From NCBI GenBank assembly GCA_035403465.1, contig DAONFG010000021.1, forward strand, positions 1 through 55,452: a DNA stretch of 55,452 bases. Reading direction: 5' to 3'. The translations under genes were made by a program, and so were the position numbers. The DNA comes from JAAYBQ01 sp035403465 (GTDB lineage: Bacteria > Spirochaetota > UBA4802 > UBA5550). This document shows, one piece after another, positions 16,945 to 24,993 of the stretch. Each line of letters starts with the position of its first letter. Position 1 is the stretch's first letter. A model generated the notes under the pieces. That model worked only from the letters and a program-made list of their open reading frames with translations. It had not been told where the DNA came from and ran no database searches.

Positions 16945-17018
16945 CGGGGTTGACGAGACTCGAACTCGCGGCACCCTGCGTGACAGGCAGGTACTCTAAC
17001 CAACTGAGCTACAACCCC
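16945..17018 (-). tRNA. tRNA-Asp (GTC)
   Basis: This is a 74-base cloverleaf on the minus strand. The acceptor arms are GGGGTTG and CAACCCC, the discriminator is G, and the D-arm is GCTCAGTTGGTTAGAGT. The anticodon loop CTGTCAC gives anticodon GTC, and the T-arm is GCGAGTTCGAGTCTCGT. CCA is not encoded. A terminator follows directly. Confidence 0.95.
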
Positions 17019-17047
17019 TTGAATCCTTTTTTATCAGGACGAAAATC

Positions 17048-17076
17048 AATAAACATTTTATGATACTTTATGTCAA
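17048..17076 (-). promoter_or_regulatory. Predicted promoter of tRNA-Asp
   Basis: TTGACA (17076-17071) lies 17 bases from TTTATT (17053-17048) on the minus strand. This would give a leader of about 20 bases before the tRNA. The -10 element is weak. Confidence 0.45.
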
Positions 17077-17077
17077 T

Positions 17078-17260
17078 AAAAAATTTTAGACGATCTGAAA
17101 AACTCCGTATTCCGGATCGCAGGGGCCCTGAGGGGCATGAGCGGGGCTACGCCCCGGACCCCGGTAACAAAAAATTTCAGGGCATCTGAAAAACTCCGAT
17201 TTTCAAATCGCAGTGAGCCCTGCGGGGCGTATACGGGGCTGCGCCCCGGACCCCGGTAAC
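17078..17260. repeat. Two tandem copies of a ~91-base repeat (plus decayed copies to about 17455)
   Basis: Copy 1 is 17078-17168 and copy 2 is 17169-17260. Each begins AAAAAATTT, continues with TCTGAAAAACTCCG and an ATCGCAG block, and ends in a G+C-rich part CGGGGCTxCGCCCCGGACCC with GGTAAC. The GGGGC/GCCCC arms form a tight hairpin in every copy. Decayed copies follow: one from 17261 (AAAAAATTTT, later CTGCAGGGC) and one near 17385-17455 (CCCCGGACCC, then GAAAACTGCG and GGATTGCA). No coding potential is credible. The block fills most of the 454-base gap between tRNA-Asp and the YchF-like gene. It looks like a dispersed structured repeat family. Confidence 0.8.
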
Positions 17261-17472
17261 AAAAAATTTTAATCTGTCTTAAATGACTGAGTTTCCAGTC
17301 CGCAAGGAATGCTGCAGGGCTGTCGCGGATCGGCTTGATTAAAACATCCTGTTTTATACCGATAGGCTGATGTCCTGTCAGCATGGCCCGCCCCGGACCC
17401 GAATATTATAAATTATTTACACACTTGAAAACTGCGTTTTCCCGGATTGCAATTAAACATAAAAGCTGCACT

Positions 17473-18537
17473 TTACACATTAAACCTGAAGTTTACTATG
17501 TCGCCGTCCTCTATGATGTAGTCCTTGCCCATCACATGAAATTTACCGGCCTTCCTGACTTCATCCTCAGTGCCTGCGGCGATCAGGTCATCGTATTTCA
17601 TGATCTCTGCGCGTATAAATCCCCTCTGGATATCAGTATGAATTACTCCTGCAGCAACAGGTGCGGGTGAACCGCTGCGGACCTGCCACTGCCTCACCTC
17701 GTCCTTGCCCACTGTGAAGAATGAAATCAGACCCAGGGTCTTCATGGCAAGGAACGACAGCGTATTAAGCGCGGGCCGGGCGATTCCCGCATCTTCCATG
17801 AACTCTTTCTTTTCCTCGTCGCTTTCAAGCATGGAAATTTCAGCTTCAAGTTTTGCCGATACCTGCATCACCTCGATATGCAGCTTTGACAACGAAACAG
17901 CGAGTCTCTTCATAAGGGCTGTATCCTTAATCTCCGAGTCGCCGACATTAAGAACTATGAGCATCTCCTTCCCTGTAATAAACGGGTAACCGGAAAGAAT
18001 CTTATCCTCCTCGTCAGTGAGTTTAAATGTGCGGAGGCACAGGTCCTGTTCAAGGTGCGCCTTCATCCTGCCAAGGAGCTCCTCTTCAACATCAAGTTTG
18101 GCGTCAGCCTTCCTCTTCCTGCTGGTTTCTATTCTCTCAACTCTCTTTTCGATGAAAATCAGGTCATGCATTATCAGTTCGGAGTTGACCATTTCTATAT
18201 CGCGTACCGGATCAACAGACCCGCTCGCATGGTAGACCGAGTCATCATTAAACGCCCTGACCACATGACACAGCGCGTCCATCTTTGAGATGTCGGTAAA
18301 AATTTTTCCTTCCCTGATCGAATCGCTCTCGATCTTCGGCAGCAGCTGGAGATTTATCCTTGCCGGGACCTCCTTCTTGGGTGCGTACATTTTCACAAGA
18401 GCGTCAAACCTCGCGTCACGTATGTCCGCCACGCCTGCCACGGCCTTGTCCCCCGATTCAGAAGGCCTGCTCCCCGTTAGAAGCTCAAACAGGCTCTTTT
18501 TGCCGGTCTGGGGAAGTCCTATTATTCCAAGTTCCAT
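17473..18537 (-). CDS. YchF-like (Obg-related) protein with degenerate nucleotide-binding motifs
   Basis: This 354-residue protein aligns along its whole length with YchF/OLA1, a translation-associated ATPase. It begins GLPQTGKKSLFELL, where YchF has GLPNVGKS; the residue after GK is Lys instead of the magnesium-binding Ser/Thr. The switch II/G3 region (normally DIAGL) reads LQLLPKI, so the DxxG is lost. Yet the downstream YchF block is kept (ALCHVVRAF and SGSVDPVRDIEMVNSELI), as is LNVGDSE at the G4 position. The C-terminal TGS-like/DUF933 domain is intact (SFFTVGKDEVRQW, GVIHTDIQRGFIRAE). It is probably a paralogue with weakened or no hydrolysis. A canonical YchF may exist elsewhere in the genome. 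Confidence 0.88.
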   Translation of the reverse strand: MELGIIGLPQTGKKSLFELLTGSRPSESGDKAVAGVADIRDARFDALVKMYAPKKEVPARINLQLLPKIESDSIREGKIFTDISKMDALCHVVRAFNDDSVYHASGSVDPVRDIEMVNSELIMHDLIFIEKRVERIETSRKRKADAKLDVEEELLGRMKAHLEQDLCLRTFKLTDEEDKILSGYPFITGKEMLIVLNVGDSEIKDTALMKRLAVSLSKLHIEVMQVSAKLEAEISMLESDEEKKEFMEDAGIARPALNTLSFLAMKTLGLISFFTVGKDEVRQWQVRSGSPAPVAAGVIHTDIQRGFIRAEIMKYDDLIAAGTEDEVRKAGKFHVMGKDYIIEDGDIVNFRFNV

Positions 18538-18794
18538 ATCATCTCCTGATAGCTTAAGTCCTTACAATTCAGACAAGATCAGCGGGTGTGGCAATCATTT
18601 TTTTCATTAAAAAAATCCATACTTTTTCCCTGGAATGTCACACCCGGCGAATCAGAATACTATAAGTTTAAATGGTAATTGGTTCTTAACTGAAGTTTTT
18701 ATTTTACAGGCCATCACAGCAGGTTGGAGTGCCGGTTTGTTAATCTTTCTTTCAGGAACAATTACCGATGAATTTCACTACCGGGGTTAACTAA

Positions 18795-18919
18795 ATGAAA
18801 GCGCTGGTAACACACCTGACGCAGACAGGGAACACAAAAAAAGTGGCCCAGGCCATCCTGACGTAAAGGCAATCGGATCAGCGCGTCTATTTGCTGAAGA
18901 GATCATGCAGAAAATTTAA
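18795..18919 (+). pseudogene. Flavodoxin remnant (both ends joined, middle lost)
   Basis: ATG 18795 opens MKALVTHLTQTGNTKKVAQA, a textbook flavodoxin N-terminus with the FMN phosphate loop TQTGNTKK. After 23 codons the frame stops (TAA 18864-18866). In the +2 frame the sequence from 18860 continues DVKAIGSARLFAEEIMQKI to TAA 18917-18919, which resembles a flavodoxin C-terminal helix. About 100 residues between the two are missing. The simplest reading is a flavodoxin gene that suffered an internal, frame-changing deletion. It sits alone between two minus-strand genes. Confidence 0.7.
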
Positions 18920-18955
18920 CTGTCACGGGAAGTATGATTTTAAAAATCATACTTC

Positions 18956-20359
18956 TCAGTAATAACTGGTAGCGTCCCAGCAATGAGTACAGAGTTTATC
19001 CTTCGGAAGCCCTATTGCAGTAACCAGGTCATCAAGCGTCTGGTACCGGAGACTGGATAGTTTCAGCCTTTTACATATGGCGGCAACCATGGCCTTGTGG
19101 CGGTCAGAACCGTCACATCCGTACTCCTCAAGGGAAGCGTTCTCTGAACCTTCCAGTTCAAGGATCGCCTTTCTGCCGGCAAGATCCAGCGAAGAACGTG
19201 AAGTGGAAAAATTCAGATATTCGCAGGGGTAGATCAGGCAGGGGCAGGCTACACGAATGTGTATTTCACTGACTCCGTAATCGTGGAGTATCTGGACATT
19301 ATCCTGGAGCTGCGTGCCCCTCACTATTGAATCATCGCAGAAAATTATACGTCTGCCTGCAATGAGTTCCCGTATCGGGATAAGCTTCATGCGTGCAACC
19401 AGGTCCCGTGTCTTCTGGTTCTGAGGCATAAAACTTCTTGGCCAGGTTGGTGTGTATTTAACATACGGCCTCTTATAGGGTATGCCCGACTCATGGGCAA
19501 AACCCAGGGCGTGTCCGATCCCCGAATCGGGAATACCTGCAACCAGGTCAGCCTTCACATCCTCACGCCTGGCTATGGCTGCCCCGCACCTGTAACGGAC
19601 CTCTTCTGTGTTGATCCCCTCGAATGTTGACGCAGGGTACCCGTAGTAGACCCATAAAAACGAACAGACCTGCATGCGGCTTCCCGGTTTCCTGACCTGC
19701 TCAATTCCGTCAGCAGTCATAAGCAGAATTTCACCTGGTCCCACATAACGGTCAACCTCAAAGCCAAGATTGGGGAACGCGCAGGACTCAGAACTTACGG
19801 CAAATGCATCATCCCTTTTACCAGTTACAAGGGGGGTACGTCCCAGTTTGTCACGTGCTATATAAATCCCCTTGTCAGTGAGAACCAGCATCGAACATGA
19901 ACCCTTGATCCTGCTCTGGGCGTAGCGGATACCCTCTTCGAAGCTTTCGCTCAGGCTGATCAGAGTGCCTGTTACCTCCGTGGGGCTTGGTCCGCCGCTG
20001 CTTGTTTCTGCCAGGTGGATCTTCTGGCCGAATACCTCTTTGACCAGTTCATCCATATTTGTGATCTTCCCGACCATCACAATCGCGAAACGGCCAAGAT
20101 GCGAGAAGAGAACAATGGGCTGCGCATCAGTATCACTGATGACCCCGACCCCCATGTTGCCGGGAAGTTCTCCAAGTTCAGGTTCAAACTTGGTCCTGAA
20201 GTAGGAATTTTCCAGGTTATGGATAGATCTATGTATTCCGTCATGGTTAATTGTGGCCAGACCTCCGCGCCTGGTACCCAGGTGAGACAGGTAATCTGTC
20301 CCGTAAAAAAGTTCATTGATACAGGCTGATTTTGAACTGCAAGCGAATATACCACCCAT
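18956..20359 (-). CDS. purF: PurF-like amidophosphoribosyltransferase lacking the N-terminal Cys
   Basis: This is a 467-residue protein with the full PurF architecture: an N-terminal glutamine amidotransferase (Ntn) domain, then a phosphoribosyltransferase domain. PurF makes phosphoribosylamine from PRPP and glutamine, the first step of purine synthesis. The Ntn domain retains HLGTRRGGLA and GVGVISDTDAQP, and the PRPP loop is visible as IIFCDDSIVRGTQL. However, the chain begins MGGIFACSS, with Gly at position 2 where PurF needs the nucleophilic Cys (MCGIF). The nearby Cys7 is not in the right place. It should not hydrolyse glutamine normally, and may use free ammonia or another glutaminase. 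Similar MGG-starting PurF homologues are known in anaerobes. ATG 20359 has AAAGGGGAT upstream. purT is at 47102. Confidence 0.87.
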   Translation of the reverse strand: MGGIFACSSKSACINELFYGTDYLSHLGTRRGGLATINHDGIHRSIHNLENSYFRTKFEPELGELPGNMGVGVISDTDAQPIVLFSHLGRFAIVMVGKITNMDELVKEVFGQKIHLAETSSGGPSPTEVTGTLISLSESFEEGIRYAQSRIKGSCSMLVLTDKGIYIARDKLGRTPLVTGKRDDAFAVSSESCAFPNLGFEVDRYVGPGEILLMTADGIEQVRKPGSRMQVCSFLWVYYGYPASTFEGINTEEVRYRCGAAIARREDVKADLVAGIPDSGIGHALGFAHESGIPYKRPYVKYTPTWPRSFMPQNQKTRDLVARMKLIPIRELIAGRRIIFCDDSIVRGTQLQDNVQILHDYGVSEIHIRVACPCLIYPCEYLNFSTSRSSLDLAGRKAILELEGSENASLEEYGCDGSDRHKAMVAAICKRLKLSSLRYQTLDDLVTAIGLPKDKLCTHCWDATSYY

Positions 20360-20727
20360 GATGGATCCCCTTTCTGTTTTATAGAAGCTTCAATAACAAC
20401 TTAAATTCATTACATTACCGCCAGCGCAGACTTCAGCGGGAGTTGAAACTTGTATCATTACACTAAAAAATACTGAAACCTGTTCACACATTCACAATAG
20501 CATTTCTTCTGCTTTAATACCGGGTCTGTCAATAAAAATCTGCCAATAAAAAGCGGGTGACTGAAATCTTTTCCGGTATGCAGCGCTGCTTTCAGCATGA
20601 TAAGGGCGATTACCCGGATGTAATGACAGCTATATTGCTGCTTGACACAATGACCCGGGCATGACATACAATTCAATATCAGAAGCCGAATCTCATTTTT
20701 TTAAATTTATTCATACTGCGGATAAAG
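20360..20727. other. Divergent intergenic region, 368 bases
   Basis: It separates the purF-like gene (-) and the membrane protein gene (+). Apart from the possible plus-strand promoter at 20642-20672, I see no RNA, repeat or credible small gene. Confidence 0.5.
20642..20672 (+). promoter_or_regulatory. Possible promoter of the 20728 gene
   Basis: TTGACA (20642-20647) and TACAAT (20667-20672) are good elements, but the spacer is 19 bases, longer than optimal. It would give a leader of about 50 bases. Confidence 0.35.
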
Positions 20728-21693
20728 ATGAAGAGGATATCCCCTGTTATAGTTTTATGCTGCGCGCTCCCGGCAATACTGCTCTGCTGGAACCTGCTCA
20801 CATCAGGTGACGCGAAGTGGCTCCAGGTTGAAACACCACTGTTTGCCGCAAAAGGTGAAAGTTACAGGGTCCGTGTTACACTAACATCACCGGAATCGGG
20901 TTCATACCTCGGCGCCGACATCCACGGTATGAACGAAAAAAAAATATCGACCGGGTATCTTTCAGGCGGCCGGCAGATACAGGTTAGTGCTGATAAAAAA
21001 GTTTATGAGTTTTTAATTACTGTTCCGCTGAATAAAAATCCGGCTTACATATTCCCGGTAATTATTCTTTCAAGGGATGGAACCTGGAAAGGCAGGATTT
21101 CGGCGGCAGACACAGAACCGGTTCCGGTTACGTTATCCGGCAGCCGGAATGAATTTTTAAAACTTGAATTTAAAAGAGCCCGGGATACTGCACAACAGGC
21201 TACTGTTGCCAAACCGGAATCCCATGCTTTAGGCATAGCAATATCGCTGTTATGGATGGCTGCAGCCTTAACAGCAGCGCTCTTCCGGAAACAATTCATG
21301 TCAGGATGGATTGCTCCTGCCGCAGCAGTATCATCATTGTGGGAGGTTCTTAACAGCAGCACAGCAATCAGCAGCATTATGCGCATGGCTGCACAGGGCA
21401 GCGGCCTGTACAGCGACCGGCGCATACCGCAGCAGCTCCTTACGTTAACCATCATCCTTGTATTTATGATTGCAGCAATCTACCTTCTCTCGTCAAGTCG
21501 TGAGCTGTACAGGGTGCTATCATGGATCTGCATTACTGCATACTGGGGCGTAAACCTTCTGCAGGTATTCTCGCTTCATGAAACTGACAGGCTGCTTTCA
21601 GTAAATATCCGGGGACTTCAGGCTGGACAGTTAATCAAACTGGCTGCTGCGGTTATATGCATTCTTCTGCTTTTAGCCCGCAGAAAAAAATGA
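20728..21693 (+). CDS. Polytopic membrane protein of unknown function
   Basis: This is a 321-residue protein that I do not recognise. The N-terminus is a signal peptide or membrane anchor (SPVIVLCCALPAILLCWNLL). Residues about 30-150 are beta-rich and probably outside the cytoplasmic membrane (VETPLFAAKGESYRVRVTLT). The C-terminal half has four or five membrane helices, for example LGIAISLLWMAAALTAALF, LLTLTIILVFMIAAIYLL and LIKLAAAVICILLLLA. It ends in RRKK. There are no catalytic motifs. It stands alone, and a strong hairpin follows at 21707-21739. Confidence 0.7.
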   Translation: MKRISPVIVLCCALPAILLCWNLLTSGDAKWLQVETPLFAAKGESYRVRVTLTSPESGSYLGADIHGMNEKKISTGYLSGGRQIQVSADKKVYEFLITVPLNKNPAYIFPVIILSRDGTWKGRISAADTEPVPVTLSGSRNEFLKLEFKRARDTAQQATVAKPESHALGIAISLLWMAAALTAALFRKQFMSGWIAPAAAVSSLWEVLNSSTAISSIMRMAAQGSGLYSDRRIPQQLLTLTIILVFMIAAIYLLSSSRELYRVLSWICITAYWGVNLLQVFSLHETDRLLSVNIRGLQAGQLIKLAAAVICILLLLARRKK

Positions 21694-21706
21694 CTAAGCA
21701 AATCTA

Positions 21707-21739
21707 ATCATCACCCCGGAAATAATCCGGGGTGATGAT
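21707..21739. terminator. Strong bidirectional hairpin between convergent genes
   Basis: A perfect 14-base stem, ATCATCACCCCGGA (21707-21720) with TCCGGGGTGATGAT (21726-21739), has loop AATAA. It lies between the convergent stops at 21693 and 21748. No U-run follows on either strand, so efficiency is uncertain. Confidence 0.65.
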
Positions 21740-21747
21740 CGAGTTTA

Positions 21748-22419
21748 CTACAAGTGCCTGAGTGACAGGCGTGGAATTCTTTTTATATCCTTATCCGATG
21801 ATTTGTCTGAGAGTATTTGATCAAACCACTCACAGTTTTCACTCGCCGTTATACTGTCCAGCCTTGTATAAATTTCAACCTCGCCTGTATCATCAGGATT
21901 GGTCATTGTCATGGTATTGCCGTCTTCAGAGAATTCCACTGTAATATCATAACCATATTGGTCAGTATACGTGTTCCCATTTACGGTAAAGGTAAAATCA
22001 TAATCCGGGCAATAGAATGTTCCAACAGGTATGCCTGCTTCGCTTAAAAGTCCAGGGAAAGTGGATGTATCCGAACCGGGGTCATCCATATTTATGCCTA
22101 CAAAGATCCGTTCAGTTGAGTTAGTCAGTGTAATATAACCATTCATTGCCACTGATTCAAACGTCCCATCGTAGTCATAATCCCCATAGATTGCGACGCG
22201 AGGATACACATCAGTAACGAGTTGACCTGCAGTACTACAGTCCCCTGAAGCTACATCCTGGGATGTACACCGCCACGTTTCCTGGGTCAGTTTCCATACA
22301 TCATTAAATGTTTCTTCACCACTGCTTCCCGAACCAGAGCTGACGCATGCGGCCAATCCGAAGCAGATAATAGCTATCAGTTGCATAGCTAAATACCTGA
22401 TTTTATATATTTTTTTCAT
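21748..22419 (-). CDS. Predicted lipoprotein of unknown function
   Basis: This is a 223-residue protein from ATG 22419, which follows an excellent AGGAGGTGA site. A longer frame up to 22473 has no such signal. The signal is KIRYLAMQLIAIICFGLAAC, with the lipidated Cys near residue 26, followed by a Ser/Gly linker (SSGSGSSGEE). The mature part is acidic and beta-rich (YGDYDYDGTFESVAMNGYIT, FSEDGNTMTMTNPDDTG) and contains several Cys that could form disulphides. It resembles small secreted beta-barrel or lipocalin-like lipoproteins, without a family match I can name. Confidence 0.75.
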   Translation of the reverse strand: MKKIYKIRYLAMQLIAIICFGLAACVSSGSGSSGEETFNDVWKLTQETWRCTSQDVASGDCSTAGQLVTDVYPRVAIYGDYDYDGTFESVAMNGYITLTNSTERIFVGINMDDPGSDTSTFPGLLSEAGIPVGTFYCPDYDFTFTVNGNTYTDQYGYDITVEFSEDGNTMTMTNPDDTGEVEIYTRLDSITASENCEWFDQILSDKSSDKDIKRIPRLSLRHL

Positions 22420-22730
22420 GTCCGTCACCTCCTTATTATGTTTAATTGCCTGTGCAGAATAATTATTACACACAACGCCTTAAACTCTATCAGGATGTTT
22501 ATATGATCATTTTCACTTTTTTTAACTATATTTATATATACCTCATCAATACATCTCCTGCTCTAAATATAACAGATCTTAAAGCAAATTCCACTTTTTT
22601 GGAGGTTGGAAATTTTTTCAGTTACACGGGCATATTATACATAAATCGTATCTTGAATACGTCTGGATCTTTTATTAATTTATACCCGCAATAAAAAAGC
22701 ATCTATACAAACTGACATCAGGAGGAAACA
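22420..22730. other. Divergent intergenic region, 311 bases, A+T-rich
   Basis: It lies between the lipoprotein gene (-) and the sixA-like gene (+). It is very A+T-rich with several TATA-like stretches. I cannot pick a single convincing promoter and see no RNA or repeat. Confidence 0.45.
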
Positions 22731-23192
22731 ATGTCAATCTACCTTGTACAGCACGGACTCAGCAATTCAAAAGAAATTGATCCTGACCAGAAACTGACAG
22801 AGCCGGGCATAGCCGACGTGACCCGGATTGCAGGCGTTGCAAAGGGATACTCCGTAACTGTGAAAAAAATATGCCACAGCGGGAAAGAACGCGCAAGGAT
22901 GACAGCGGAAATATTCGGTTCAATCCTTGCACCGACGCAGGGAATAGCACAGATAAACGGCATCAATCCCATGGACGATGTCACAGCATTCGCCCGGGAC
23001 CTGGACCATTCTTCAAATATCATGTATATAGGCCACCTTCCATTTATGGAGAAACTGACATCGTTCCTGGTCTCCGGTCATGACGATATCACAGTTTTCC
23101 GTTTTCAGAATGGGGGAATCGTTTGTCTGGACAAAGATAATGATGCGACGCTGTGGCATATCAGGTGGACGCTCATGCCGAAAGTCGGATAG
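22731..23192 (+). CDS. sixA: SixA-like phosphohistidine phosphatase
   Basis: This is a 153-residue member of the histidine phosphatase (phosphoglycerate mutase-like) superfamily. The phosphate pocket begins IYLVQHGLS, giving His8 as the phosphoacceptor. The usual preceding Arg is Gln7, a variant often seen in SixA-like proteins. The second element is HSGKERARMTAEIF and the second His is H102 in IGHLPFM. SixA removes phosphate from histidine-containing phosphotransfer domains, but this may act on other phospho-proteins. ATG 22731 follows AGGAGGAAACA. It is followed on the same strand, 96 bases on, by the diguanylate cyclase gene. Confidence 0.85.
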   Translation: MSIYLVQHGLSNSKEIDPDQKLTEPGIADVTRIAGVAKGYSVTVKKICHSGKERARMTAEIFGSILAPTQGIAQINGINPMDDVTAFARDLDHSSNIMYIGHLPFMEKLTSFLVSGHDDITVFRFQNGGIVCLDKDNDATLWHIRWTLMPKVG

Positions 23193-23288
23193 ATCTCACC
23201 GATGTTATTTTCTTATTGATGAGTATCGACAGCTTTCCAGACTGTATCATATTAAGTATAATCCTGATGCCGTTAAGGTGACAACTAT

Positions 23289-24992
23289 ATGAAGCATTTA
23301 TCCTTACAGACTAAACTTACCGGATTTATACTGATCACAAGCACCGCTCTGATAGTGCAGTCTTTATACATGCTGAACAAAGCATGGGATGAAAGCCGCA
23401 GGGCAGATGAAATTTCCCAACTGATCAGCGGGGCAAATTATTTCATATTAGCACTGAAGGACCTGACATTTGAGCGGGGACGTACGAATGTTCTACTGTC
23501 ATCGGGAAAACCTGTCTCGGCATCTGACAGATCATTTATTGATTCACGTCGCAAATCGGTTAATGAAAATATAAGCAAAGGCCTCGAATGGCTGGCAGGG
23601 ATTGACCGGCAGCTGTTCGAACAATTAAACGGCAGGTACATGAACTTTATCAGCCTCCGGGAAAAAGCTGATGCAGTAATCGGTGTAAGTCCATCAGCAG
23701 TATCAGCGAGATCTCAAATCCGCGAACAATGGTATAAACAGGCTACGCAATTAATCCATATAATTATTGAAACAGTAGAAATAATCGCAAAACGCCAGAA
23801 TCTGCCGGCAAATTTCGAAAACTATTACAGGTATCTTATCGCCACTCTTGAATTCAGGGACAGGATCGGCCAGAGCGGAAGCGTCATGACAGCTGCGATT
23901 ACGAAAGGCAGGGGCATGACACCCCTGGAGTACAGGGACTTTAACGGAAATCTTGCCCTTGCAGATTACCTCTGGTCAAAGATTGAAGTAGCGGCAGCAG
24001 CTATTAATGATCCCGGTCTGACCCGGCAGAAATTAATTGTACAGCAGAAATACTACGAATTATACAGGCCTATGCTTGAACAGACCATACAACAGGCTTA
24101 TTCCGGAGCGGTTCCCCCTGGAAGAGCGAAACAGCTCCAGGATCTTTCCGTACCAGCTTTTGACTCGGTTTTTTTATTGAAGGATCAGATAAAAAACGCA
24201 ATCAGCTCAGATATTAAAAAACAGAAACAGAGAGCTAAAATATCACTGGCACTGGCATCGCTCCAGTTCATTGCAGCAATGTTAGTAATCATATATACTA
24301 TCCTGTATTTCCGCAACAGACTCTTCAGGCCACTGACCAACCTTACCGACGCACTTGACAGGATCCGCACAGGTGAGACTGTACCGAATCTTGCTGCAGA
24401 AATATCAAGGTCCGACGAGATAGGCCAGCTTGCCGAAGGTGTTAAAATGCTGCAGCTGAGCATGTATGAAGAACGGAACCTGAGAATGCTGACTGAAATC
24501 ATGGCCATTACTGATGAACTCACAGGGCTCTACAACCGGCATTTCCTTGAAAAAAGCATCGAAAGTATTATTACACGCTCTGACCGGTACAATGAACCTG
24601 TTACACTTGCAATTTTTGACCTTGATCACTTCAAGGAGATAAATGACACATGGGGACATCCTGCTGGAGATATTGTGCTGAAACAGACAGCATTAACAGC
24701 AAAAAAAACAATACGCAGTTCAGACATGCTGATACGTTTTGGCGGCGAAGAGTTTATTGTCCTGATGCCACACACAGAAACAGGCGGCGGTACAGCAGTG
24801 GCGGAAAAGATGCGGGAGGCGATTGAAAAGAACGAACACCCGGGTATAGGATCTGTTACGGCCAGTTTTGGTATCGCTGAAAGAAAAAAAGATGAATCCT
24901 TCGAAAGCTGGTATGTCAGGGCAGATGAGGCTTTATATCACGCCAAGCAGTCCGGACGCAATAATGTTGCATCAGCCTGTATTGATAAATAA
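23289..24992 (+). CDS. Membrane-bound diguanylate cyclase (GGDEF)
   Basis: This is a 567-residue protein that makes c-di-GMP from GTP. Membrane helices flank a large periplasmic helical sensor region (about residues 30-310): FILITSTALIVQSLYML near the N-terminus and ASLQFIAAMLVIIYTILYF near residue 325. A HAMP domain follows, then the GGDEF domain (about 400-560). The domain has FDLDHFKEINDTWGHPAGD and the active-site FGGEEF. RSSD, five residues before GGEEF, is an intact inhibitory I-site, so product feedback is expected. ATG 23289 has AAGGTG upstream. Its stop is one base from the stop of the convergent PilZ gene, so producer and putative effector are neighbours. Confidence 0.94.
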   Translation: MKHLSLQTKLTGFILITSTALIVQSLYMLNKAWDESRRADEISQLISGANYFILALKDLTFERGRTNVLLSSGKPVSASDRSFIDSRRKSVNENISKGLEWLAGIDRQLFEQLNGRYMNFISLREKADAVIGVSPSAVSARSQIREQWYKQATQLIHIIIETVEIIAKRQNLPANFENYYRYLIATLEFRDRIGQSGSVMTAAITKGRGMTPLEYRDFNGNLALADYLWSKIEVAAAAINDPGLTRQKLIVQQKYYELYRPMLEQTIQQAYSGAVPPGRAKQLQDLSVPAFDSVFLLKDQIKNAISSDIKKQKQRAKISLALASLQFIAAMLVIIYTILYFRNRLFRPLTNLTDALDRIRTGETVPNLAAEISRSDEIGQLAEGVKMLQLSMYEERNLRMLTEIMAITDELTGLYNRHFLEKSIESIITRSDRYNEPVTLAIFDLDHFKEINDTWGHPAGDIVLKQTALTAKKTIRSSDMLIRFGGEEFIVLMPHTETGGGTAVAEKMREAIEKNEHPGIGSVTASFGIAERKKDESFESWYVRADEALYHAKQSGRNNVASACIDK

Positions 24993-24993
24993 A

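Noticed and set aside
17078..17260. CRISPR-like array
   Set aside because: The copies are contiguous ~91-base tandem units without distinct spacers, and no cas genes are near.
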